A stretch of DNA of 12,986 nucleotides, taken from NCBI GenBank assembly GCA_903885895.1, contig CAISKC010000287.1, positions 1-12,986 of the forward strand. The letters run 5' to 3'. Positions 6,755-12,986 of the stretch are shown piece by piece (the stretch's first letter is position 1; each line of letters begins with the position of its first letter). Under the pieces are notes generated by a model, which ran no database searches, had not been told where the DNA came from, and saw only the letters and a list, made by a program, of their open reading frames with translations. The DNA is from an uncultured Legionella sp. Its GTDB lineage: Bacteria; Pseudomonadota; Gammaproteobacteria; Legionellales; Legionellaceae. Position numbers and translations under genes: made by a program.

Positions 6755-6783
6755 TAACTCAAACAAATTAAGAGGACATAATC

Positions 6784-7560
6784 ATGTCAGTAGATAACAA
6801 CCAAACCAGTAAGGCCTTTCCTTACAGCTCGTTCATCCCATTTTATTTTAATGGCTTAGGAATTAGTAATAACGTAGCGTTGCCAAATACAAGACTGGAT
6901 ATCGCGGCAGGCAGCTGTCTTGACTCAACTGGTACATTCCAGATGACATTAAGCAGTGCTGTTACAATCAATGCTACTACAACAGGCTTAAATGCGCTCG
7001 ATACAGGCGTATTGGTGTTAAGCACCGTCTATGCTGTGTACTTAGTCAGCGACCCTGTAACGCAACAAGCAACGGGTGCAATGCTATCAACGTCTTTGAC
7101 TGGTCCTTTAATGCCTTTTGGCTATAGCGCCTGGTCTTTGATTGGGTATGTAGTTACCGATGCTTCAGTGCACTTCCTAAAAGGTTATTGGAAGTCCGGT
7201 GATACTTCCTTGCGTCTATTTTTATTTGATGCCCCGCAGGCGACAGCAGTAACTGCTGGTGCGTCAACTACTTATGCTGGTGTGAGCCTTGCTAAATGGG
7301 TTCCAGCTGTAACGAACTTGGTGACATTGATTAATACAGCGTTTACTCCTGGTGCTGCAAGTCGAGTGCTGGATATGCAGGGCGGCAACGTCACGGGAGA
7401 CCAGGTGATTATTACAGGCCAAGTAACTTCAGTTGTTGTTACAACTCAGAGTTTATTGATGGCGCAATTAGTGGCAGGCGTACCTACAATTAACTATAAA
7501 GTTAGTAATGCTGGTGATGCCGTGGCAATTAACGTCGCAGGCTTCTACTTCACGCTATAG
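6784..7560 (+). CDS. Putative virion protein, possible head decoration/fibre protein
   Basis: I cannot assign a named family with certainty. The 258-residue product is rich in Thr, Ser, Val, Ala and Gly, with alternating hydrophobic patterns typical of beta-structured virion surface proteins. It has no signal peptide or obvious transmembrane helix. Residues 26-150 carry the pattern SNNVALPNTRLDIAAGSCLD, then NALDTGVLVLSTVYAVYLVS, then PFGYSAWSLIGYVVTD. Similar patterns (pNT-LD-aaG, G-lDtG, PxGYS---IGyv-Td) occur in structural or fibre-like proteins of many phages, as I recall. The C-terminal third (160-258) may be a separate beta domain. It has a good AGAGGA SD at 6771-6776, 7 nt before the ATG. 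The place right after coat favours a head decoration or capsid-associated protein, but a tail-associated role is possible. Confidence 0.7.
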   Translation: MSVDNNQTSKAFPYSSFIPFYFNGLGISNNVALPNTRLDIAAGSCLDSTGTFQMTLSSAVTINATTTGLNALDTGVLVLSTVYAVYLVSDPVTQQATGAMLSTSLTGPLMPFGYSAWSLIGYVVTDASVHFLKGYWKSGDTSLRLFLFDAPQATAVTAGASTTYAGVSLAKWVPAVTNLVTLINTAFTPGAASRVLDMQGGNVTGDQVIITGQVTSVVVTTQSLLMAQLVAGVPTINYKVSNAGDAVAINVAGFYFTL

Positions 7561-7578
7561 ATAAAAGGAGTAAGGCGC

Positions 7579-8283
7579 ATGGCTTATACCGCATTACAGC
7601 TCATAACAAGAGCCTTTTACTTATCTCAAATAGTAAGTAGGCAGCTTCAGACGCCAGATGGTGAGCAAATATCTGATGGTCTTTATCTTCTGAATGCTTT
7701 GTTGGACTATAAAGGTACTGATTTGCGCCTTATTCCCTATTTTACAAAAACCGCTTTAACTTTAACGGCTAATACTGAAAAGTTCCATGTTCCTAATTTA
7801 TATTATATAGATTCAATGACGTTCAATATCGGTGTTGTGCGTTATCCTATGCAAGATACAAGCCGAAAAGAATTCTTTTCAACAGCTCGAGTTGATGATA
7901 TTGCCAATCTCCCATGGTCTTATAGGCCGGAAAGAGTTTTAGGGGGTATGGATATTTATATATATTTCCTTGCTGGCCAGGATTATCCAGCAACTATTAT
8001 GGGGAAATATGCGCTTACAGATGTCACGCTGACTACTGATTTAACAACACTTTACGATACATTTTATATTGAATATCTTAGATATGGACTGGCTGAATAT
8101 ATTTGCTCAGAATGGGGCGTCACTTTCCCGGATGAGTCTAAGGCCATGCTTGCTAGAATGGAGAAAAAATTACTTGATGTTAGTCCTGCTGATTTAACTA
8201 TTATGAAAACATCATACTTCTCGGGTCGCCCTGGTATTGACTGGCAAACGCTGAATGTTGGCCGGGGTTGGTTTCCTTGGTAG
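7579..8283 (+). CDS. P22 gp4-like tail accessory / portal plug protein
   Basis: The likely role is the first head-completion factor, which binds under the portal after packaging and stabilises packaged DNA. The call rests on gene order (immediately before the gp10-like gene) and on the N-terminal helical pattern (LQLITRAFYLSQIVSRQLQT, then GLYLLNALLDYKGTDLRLIP). That pattern resembles the gp4 opening, where paired helices are followed by a pattern of the type L..Ln.ml..w......liP. At 234 residues it is longer than P22 gp4 (166), as in the extended version found in many non-enterobacterial podoviruses. A beta-rich middle (FHVPNLYYIDSMTFNIGVVR) precedes C-terminal helices (FYIEYLRYGLAEYICSEWGV, AMLARMEKKLLDV). 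An AAGGAG SD lies just upstream. P22 gp4 has a reported muramidase activity. I see no basis to claim it here. Confidence 0.78.
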   Translation: MAYTALQLITRAFYLSQIVSRQLQTPDGEQISDGLYLLNALLDYKGTDLRLIPYFTKTALTLTANTEKFHVPNLYYIDSMTFNIGVVRYPMQDTSRKEFFSTARVDDIANLPWSYRPERVLGGMDIYIYFLAGQDYPATIMGKYALTDVTLTTDLTTLYDTFYIEYLRYGLAEYICSEWGVTFPDESKAMLARMEKKLLDVSPADLTIMKTSYFSGRPGIDWQTLNVGRGWFPW

Positions 8284-8322
8284 TTGGTTTATTTTTTGTA
8301 TCAATAATTGAGAGTTATCACA

Positions 8323-9963
8323 ATGGCCTTAGCCCCATATGCGCAACAAAAAACAAGTGAAGTTCCACTTAAAATGGTGGGGGGTAATCATTTTGGGCGC
8401 TATACAAAAATTTCAGATGAGCAAACATGGAACATGATTGTATCTGATAATTGGATGGTCCCTTATGCTGGATACAAAAATGTATTAACACTAGGTGGCA
8501 CATCGCAAGGCCGAGGATTATATGCCAGCTATAGAGCGGGACGAATGTATGCGGTTATTGGCGATATTCTTTATGAAGTTAGTGAAAGTGATTTAGATAA
8601 CAACACAGATGGCACCCCTATAGGCACGCTATTTACAAATGAAGGCGATGTTTTTATTGCAGAAAATAATGCCTCGCAACTTTGTTTGACAGACAATCAA
8701 TACGTATATGTTTGGAATTATGCAACTTCTACATTTTATACTTCTAATGTTGGCCATAATATTGGCCCTGTTATGGATATTACTTGGCCATATCCTGATA
8801 ACACTCCTGGATATGTATCTTTTCAGTCAGGATATTTTATTATAGCTGTAAATGGTAGCACAACGTGGATATTGAGCGCTTTTGATGATGGAACTACTTG
8901 GACCCCAGATGAGGCATCTGTTGGTACTCTTCAAACAAAAGCGGATTACATACAGGCGGTTATACCTGTGCCAGGCCGCTCACAAAACTTATATGTATTT
9001 GGAAGAAACGTTGTTGAGCTGTGGCAATTTGTTGCTAATACAGGACTATTTCCTTATCAGTTGAACTCAAGTTTTAACGTGGATTATGGCTGCATAAATC
9101 CATCCAGCATAGCATGGCTTGATGAAAATATAGTCTGGATTGCAGTTAATGAGCAATCTGGTCCGGTGTTAATGATGTCCCGTGGCACACAAGTAGAATC
9201 TATTTCTACTGACGGAATAGATTATAAGCTAGGCAATTTAACCAATCCTGGTGATTGCACTGGATTCTTGTTCGTGCAAGATGGCCATTTGTTGTATCAA
9301 TTTACGTTCCCGGAGGATAATTTAAGTTATTCATATGATTTTAATTCTAAATTATTCTTTAGTGTTTCTGATGAAAATTTAAACTTCCATATAGCTAGAC
9401 AAGTAGTTTATTTTAATAATACTTATTATTTTGTATCTATATCAGGGCCAAATATATATGTATTTGACACCATATTCCCTGATGCGCAATATGAAGAAGA
9501 TGATATTAGAGATATTCCTAGAATAAGGATTCCTCCACCGTTTAGTTTGCCAAATGCCGAATATTTTGTGGTGAACAAGCTAACATTTACTATTGAACAG
9601 GGTCAGCCAAACGTAGTTACTACAACGGTAGTTACTGAGGAAATAAATGATTTGCTTGGAACAGAAGATTTGGTGCTTATTCAAACTGAGGATGGTAAAA
9701 ATATCGGAACACAAACACAAGTATCAGTTTTACCTATTGCTTCTTATGTATTGAGTGAAAACAATGTTTATTTGTCTGTTTCAAGAGATGGTGGTACAAC
9801 ATTTGGATCAACATTAGTAACCCCAATGTATCCGACAGGAGTCCGTAAAAATCAATTTAACATTCAAAGAGTCGGTGCAGCAAACGACATTACGTATCAA
9901 TGGAGATTTGTAGGGAAATCCAGGTTTGTGTTCACTGATGGCGTAGCGAGTATATCGCAATGA
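8323..9963 (+). CDS. P22 gp10-like tail hub / packaged-DNA stabilisation protein
   Basis: This is the ring protein of the tail that binds below the gp4-like plug and connects to needle and tailspikes. Matches to P22 gp10 by eye include VMDITWPYPDNTPGYVSFQS (start of the beta-propeller-like core), QNLYVFGRNVVELWQFVANT (P22: FIVCFGSSTIEYFSLTGAT), and NVDYGCINPSSIAWLDENIV followed by WIAVNEQSG. The C-terminal stretch VYLSVSRDGGTTFGSTLV, then RVGAANDITYQWRFVG, matches P22 LSATTDGINYG and KRVGRIRRLIGFKLRV. At 546 residues it is longer than P22 gp10 (472). I chose ATG 8323 over the TTG at 8308 because it is a canonical start, has a TGAGAG-type SD at 8309-8314, and gives the usual short lead to the conserved part. 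The stop overlaps the next start (ATGA). Confidence 0.88.
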   Translation: MALAPYAQQKTSEVPLKMVGGNHFGRYTKISDEQTWNMIVSDNWMVPYAGYKNVLTLGGTSQGRGLYASYRAGRMYAVIGDILYEVSESDLDNNTDGTPIGTLFTNEGDVFIAENNASQLCLTDNQYVYVWNYATSTFYTSNVGHNIGPVMDITWPYPDNTPGYVSFQSGYFIIAVNGSTTWILSAFDDGTTWTPDEASVGTLQTKADYIQAVIPVPGRSQNLYVFGRNVVELWQFVANTGLFPYQLNSSFNVDYGCINPSSIAWLDENIVWIAVNEQSGPVLMMSRGTQVESISTDGIDYKLGNLTNPGDCTGFLFVQDGHLLYQFTFPEDNLSYSYDFNSKLFFSVSDENLNFHIARQVVYFNNTYYFVSISGPNIYVFDTIFPDAQYEEDDIRDIPRIRIPPPFSLPNAEYFVVNKLTFTIEQGQPNVVTTTVVTEEINDLLGTEDLVLIQTEDGKNIGTQTQVSVLPIASYVLSENNVYLSVSRDGGTTFGSTLVTPMYPTGVRKNQFNIQRVGAANDITYQWRFVGKSRFVFTDGVASISQ

Positions 9964-10424
9964 CACAGCCTATTAGAGTTCCTAACTTACCTATAGGTAA
10001 GATGGTAGATGAAAATGGGATAGCAACACCAGAAGAGCAGATGTTTAGACAGGCTCTTTTGACCCTTCTTCAAACCGCATTTAATAACCAAGGGGTATTA
10101 GTACCAAGTCAAACAGGTGCCGATGTTCTAAAAATACAAAACAACGTTGTTACAAAACAATCCGGCTCTACTACTTTGACATCGTATTCATGTCAGTTTG
10201 GGACTATTTTATACAGTCCATCCACTGCCACTTACCCTGCATTGCCAAATGATTTTTTGGCGGTATCTATGAATGACGGAACAGCCAATCAAGCTCCATT
10301 ATTCAAGCATATTCTAGAGTTAGATAACACTACCATATATCCATCTGCTGGAGCCATAACGGGCTATGGCCTTGTTAATATTAATGGTACACAATATAAA
10401 ATAGCTTTATACGCATTATCATAG
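9960..10424 (+). CDS. Small tail-associated protein in the tail-needle position
   Basis: A 154-residue protein of unproven function, translationally coupled to the gp10-like gene by an ATGA overlap. The N-terminus (PIRVPNLPIGKMVDENGIAT, then PEEQMFRQALLTLLQTAFNN) follows a pattern seen at the start of small phage tail proteins and fibre N-termini: proline-rich lead, a helix, then N-x-G-x-x-x-P-S-Q-T. The remainder is beta-rich, with GTILYSPSTATYPALPNDFL and a compact end GYGLVNINGTQYKIALYALS. P22 has gene 26, a long trimeric coiled-coil needle, at this point. This product is shorter and has no heptad repeat, so it is not a recognisable gp26. It may plug the tail or anchor fibres, but that is inference. 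Confidence 0.7.
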   Translation: MTQPIRVPNLPIGKMVDENGIATPEEQMFRQALLTLLQTAFNNQGVLVPSQTGADVLKIQNNVVTKQSGSTTLTSYSCQFGTILYSPSTATYPALPNDFLAVSMNDGTANQAPLFKHILELDNTTIYPSAGAITGYGLVNINGTQYKIALYALS

Positions 10425-10434
10425 GGAGATTAGC

Positions 10435-11160
10435 ATGGTTTATTGGGGCAATACTGGTTTTGGTGACAATCCCGGTTCAAATAGCGGCACATCAGATAGT
10501 GGCCTAGATACTAATGCTTTAACCCATTTAATGAAGATATTGGGTATTGGTTCTGGCGCAGGGCAAATGGCAGGAAGCGCCTTTAATTTATTTAGCGCAG
10601 GAAAAAACGACCCCGGAAAAGCTGCAGCACCATATTTAAATCAAATTCCTGGAGTAGCCAATCAATATCTTGCGCCATATTCTCAAGCAGGGCAGCAGGC
10701 AATTGGTGACTTGAATCCTCAATACCAAAGCCTACTGAATGATACCGGAGGAAAATATAATGAATTGGCTGGTGGGTTTAAAGAATCACCAGGTTACCAA
10801 TTTAGATTACAAGAAGGTTTGCGCGCGGCAAATAACATGGCGACTGGACATGGAATGGCAGGAACGCCGCTTCATGAAAGACAGCGCATGGAAACCGCTC
10901 AAGGACTCGCAGGCCAAGACTTTGAGAATTATTTGGGTCACATATTAGGGTTGTATGGACAAGGCTTACAAGGTAAGCAGCAGATGATGACAGATGGTCA
11001 AGCTGCTTCGGGTGACTTGGCTAATATATTGTCTACTAATTTAAGTCATCAAGCACAAAACGCATTTAACAGCCAAGCCAATAAAAATCAAGGTCGTTCA
11101 AGTGGTATAGCTGGTCTAATTAGTGGCGCTGCGCATGCTTTGCCATTTTTGTTTGGTTAA
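10435..11160 (+). CDS. P22 gp7-like DNA ejection (pilot) protein
   Basis: This is a head-packaged protein injected with the DNA to help form a conduit across the host envelope. The 241-residue length is close to P22 gp7 (229 including its propeptide). The centre resembles gp7 in arrangement: YLAPYSQAGQQAIGDL (P22: LKPFTPLADKYIGSL), then ESPGYQFRLQEGLRAANNMA followed by TGHGMAGTP (P22: QYKDLAGQARYQNLAAAEATGG), then GQDFENYLGHILGLYGQGLQ followed by GKQQMMTDGQ (P22: GQMNNYQNLANIGLGALQGQANAGQ). The C-terminus (219-241) is Gly/Ala-rich and hydrophobic, as in gp7. The N-terminal 25 residues are Gly/Ser/Asn-rich. A GGGAGA SD (10424-10429) overlaps the upstream stop. Confidence 0.82.
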   Translation: MVYWGNTGFGDNPGSNSGTSDSGLDTNALTHLMKILGIGSGAGQMAGSAFNLFSAGKNDPGKAAAPYLNQIPGVANQYLAPYSQAGQQAIGDLNPQYQSLLNDTGGKYNELAGGFKESPGYQFRLQEGLRAANNMATGHGMAGTPLHERQRMETAQGLAGQDFENYLGHILGLYGQGLQGKQQMMTDGQAASGDLANILSTNLSHQAQNAFNSQANKNQGRSSGIAGLISGAAHALPFLFG

Positions 11161-11172
11161 AAGGGGAAAAAA

Positions 11173-12333
11173 ATGCCATACAATCCAGTTCAAGAAACTA
11201 GCCTTTTAACTAACGAGCAGATGGGCTTACCTAATTATGGGGAAGCTATAAAGCAAGGAATGCTAGGTGCGCAAAGGTCTATGCAAACGGCTATAAAACC
11301 GAAAGAATTAGCCGAAAAATTACTAGCTTATCACTTGGAGAATAAACAGAGGCAGATTTTGAATCAATTTTTGCCACAAAGTGAATCCTTAAGAATGGCT
11401 TCCATGGGTTTGCGTAATTCTATTATGGGAAATGACTTAGCAGAATCTAATTATAAAACAAATCTTATGAAGTCTTTATTTGGAGGGGGGCCAGACAATG
11501 CTGCAGCACAAAATAGTTATGGCCAAAATGATATAACGCAATCTCCAAGCGAACAAAATCCTTCTGGAGATAATTATATCGATCAATATGGACAGATACT
11601 TCCATCTGAAGAAGCTTACAATCAAGCTAGTAATGCAGCTCCTGAAACAGCAGATAACTTTAATGCTCAATCCCGAGCTCAGCATGGAAATCAAAATCAA
11701 ATAGCTGGATTGGATATAAATAAAATAAAATCCAACCCTGCTCTGGCGGCTGCTGCAAAAAGCTTGCTTGGATTTGATGTTACTGCAGAAACCCCTCAAG
11801 AGAAGGTAGATAGGCAAATAGAAACCTACAATGCGAAATTAACCAATGCGCAAAAAACGCAGCATCAGAATGTGGTTAATAATACCATTAAGCTTTCTAG
11901 AAAAATAAATGAATTAATCGAAGCTCCATCTCCTACCGAACTACCGTTTTATAGGCCAAATTCCAGAGCTGTGCATTCATCTTTAGTTAAAAGTGCTTCA
12001 GAAACCTATGCAAAAGCAAAGGGTTGGCCAAATACCAATGAAAGTATTAGGGCTGCCCAATCAATATTGGACCGCCATACAGCCGAAGGCGATGATTCTT
12101 ATAGGGAACGATTAAAAAATGAAATGAAAGACCTGGTATTAGATGCTGGAATATCGGAAAAAATATTACAAACAGGTAAAACCGAATTTAATCCATCGCA
12201 AAGCCAAATAAAGCAAGCACCAAATTCAGGTTTAGTATTAATGGTAGACCCTCATACTAATAAAATATATAAAGTAAAAGAACAAGATGTCCCTAAATAT
12301 ATTGCGCAGGGAGCACATAAATATGAAAAGTAA
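11173..12333 (+). CDS. Probable ejection/virion protein in gp20 position
   Basis: A 386-residue hydrophilic, largely helical protein with no membrane segment. It is not confidently recognisable by sequence. It follows the gp7-like gene, where P22 has ejection gene 20, and its composition (high Gln, Asn, Ala, Lys) fits a pilot protein. Visible parts are an N-terminal helical block (22-60, with IKPKELAEKLLAYHLENKQR), a low-complexity Asn/Gln/Ser segment (108-175), and a helical block (205-325, with NSRAVHSSLVKSASETYAKA and GWPNTNESIRAAQSILDR). A short beta-like tail LVLMVDPHTNKIYKVKEQDV precedes YIAQGAHKYEK. That tail resembles a 'Val-x-Pro...hold-together' ending seen in several phage structural proteins. 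The SD is AAGGGG at 11161-11166. It overlaps the next gene by 11 bp. Confidence 0.7.
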   Translation: MPYNPVQETSLLTNEQMGLPNYGEAIKQGMLGAQRSMQTAIKPKELAEKLLAYHLENKQRQILNQFLPQSESLRMASMGLRNSIMGNDLAESNYKTNLMKSLFGGGPDNAAAQNSYGQNDITQSPSEQNPSGDNYIDQYGQILPSEEAYNQASNAAPETADNFNAQSRAQHGNQNQIAGLDINKIKSNPALAAAAKSLLGFDVTAETPQEKVDRQIETYNAKLTNAQKTQHQNVVNNTIKLSRKINELIEAPSPTELPFYRPNSRAVHSSLVKSASETYAKAKGWPNTNESIRAAQSILDRHTAEGDDSYRERLKNEMKDLVLDAGISEKILQTGKTEFNPSQSQIKQAPNSGLVLMVDPHTNKIYKVKEQDVPKYIAQGAHKYEK

Positions 12334-12986
12334 GATAGATTGGGAAAATGCTGAAGAATTGCCTGTTAATAAACCCTCTCCGATTGATTGGGGTCAGGAA
12401 GAAGAGCATATGCCATCTGCGAATGAAAATTATGGGCGGCTATCAGATCTAATAAAAGGCGGAACATTGGGTTCTATTCAAGGATTAAGTAACTTAGGTG
12501 CTTCGATAGCACATGCGCCGAGCAGTCTATATGAGTTATTTAAAGGCAGGAAGCTATATGAAACTCCTCGCCCAGATTTTACTAAATATTATCCCTCTAG
12601 TGTACTGGGAAAAAATGCAGCTGCAACAGGAGAAGTAATAGCTCCCTTAGCGATTCCAGGTATAGGAGTTGGGGGAGATGTGGTAAGAGAGTTGGGTTCT
12701 TTATATAAAGGCGCGCGCTCATTGCCATTGACTGCTAAGATGGCTGCAAAGCCATTGGAATGGGCTAAAAAAATAGCTGAAGAAAAAGGTGTCAGCAATA
12801 TTAAAATACCAAATGACATGCTTAGAGAAGCAAAAGAATATTTCCCAAAGTCAGCGCCTTATAAGAAATTAATTGAAAGTGCTAAGAAAGGCAATTATCA
12901 AGATTTGTTTACGTTGCAATCAGACTTAGGTAAGGTATCTAGGCAATTGACACGATCACCATCTGGCGCCGAAAGACTACATGGAG
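12323..12986 (+). CDS. Probable ejection protein in gp16 position (3'-truncated by window)
   Basis: The frame opens at ATG 12323 and has no stop before the window end (221 complete codons). It overlaps the previous gene by 11 bp and has a GGGAG SD at 12309-12313. The protein begins with two related short blocks, KIDWENAEE and PIDWGQEEE. A Gly/Ser/Ala-rich region with amphipathic or weakly hydrophobic stretches follows (about 46-68, GGTLGSIQGLSNLGASIAHA, and 93-116, NAAATGEVIAPLAIPGIGVG). Helical, charged sequence with LFTLQSDLGKVSRQLTRS comes last. Gene order and the membrane-interacting character suggest the large P22 gp16-type ejection protein. No enzymatic motif is visible in the present part; a downstream domain cannot be excluded. 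Confidence 0.72.
   Translation, partial: MKSKIDWENAEELPVNKPSPIDWGQEEEHMPSANENYGRLSDLIKGGTLGSIQGLSNLGASIAHAPSSLYELFKGRKLYETPRPDFTKYYPSSVLGKNAAATGEVIAPLAIPGIGVGGDVVRELGSLYKGARSLPLTAKMAAKPLEWAKKIAEEKGVSNIKIPNDMLREAKEYFPKSAPYKKLIESAKKGNYQDLFTLQSDLGKVSRQLTRSPSGAERLHG

Noticed and set aside
8308..8322. TTG start for the gp10-like gene, adding five residues
   Set aside because: The ATG at 8323 is canonical and has a better placed SD; no family reason to prefer the TTG.
11476..11817. 113-codon minus-strand open frame inside the 386-aa virion gene
   Set aside because: Composition is Ile/Leu/Ser/Cys-rich as expected from the complement of AT-rich coding DNA; no SD or supporting context.
1..12986. CRISPR array, insertion sequence, defence island or integrase
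   Set aside because: No regularly spaced repeats, terminal inverted repeats with transposase, or recombinase/defence genes were seen on either strand; the window is fully accounted for by virion genes.

Overview
This window is a continuous, gene-dense stretch of a tailed bacteriophage genome (or an intact prophage segment). All genes lie on the + strand. They make up the packaging, head and tail-completion module of a short-tailed (podovirus-type) phage related in plan to Salmonella phage P22. The DNA is AT-rich, with many AAA/AAT/ATA codons, and Shine-Dalgarno (SD) sites of the GGAG/AAGGAG type precede most genes. That fits a Gram-negative host of modest GC content, but nothing here identifies the host. 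No integrase, repressor, lysis, replication or tRNA gene is visible, so temperate or lytic lifestyle cannot be decided.

Layout: (1) 1-3574, DNA packaging: large terminase subunit (its N-terminus is cut off by the window edge) overlapping a P22-type portal gene. (2) 3574-4374, four short, mostly lysine-rich genes, including a 39-codon one at 4255-4374. (3) 4375-4556, the only sizeable non-coding gap. It holds a consensus-like sigma70 promoter followed immediately by a strong imperfect hairpin that would sit at the 5' end of the transcript. (4) 4557-6714, scaffolding protein and P22-fold major coat protein, with a small hairpin covering the coat gene's SD. (5) 6715-6783, a spacer with a perfect 8-bp hairpin after the coat gene. 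(6) 6784-7560, an unassigned virion-like protein, possibly a head decoration protein. (7) 7579-10424, gp4-like and gp10-like tail accessory proteins, then a 154-residue protein where P22 has its tail needle gene. (8) 10435-12986, three probable ejection (pilot) proteins in the place of P22 genes 7, 20 and 16. The last runs off the window.

Working together: terminase pumps DNA through the portal into a procapsid built by coat and scaffold. The gp4-like and gp10-like proteins then plug and extend the portal. The gp7/20/16-like proteins are packaged in the head and delivered into the host envelope at infection. Order and spacing suggest one late transcription unit, with a possible internal promoter boosting scaffold and coat. 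I see no defence system, CRISPR array or insertion sequence. The points most worth a second look are the structured leader at 4379-4487, the coat-gene SD hairpin, the cluster of tiny basic proteins, and the non-P22-like protein in the tail-needle position.
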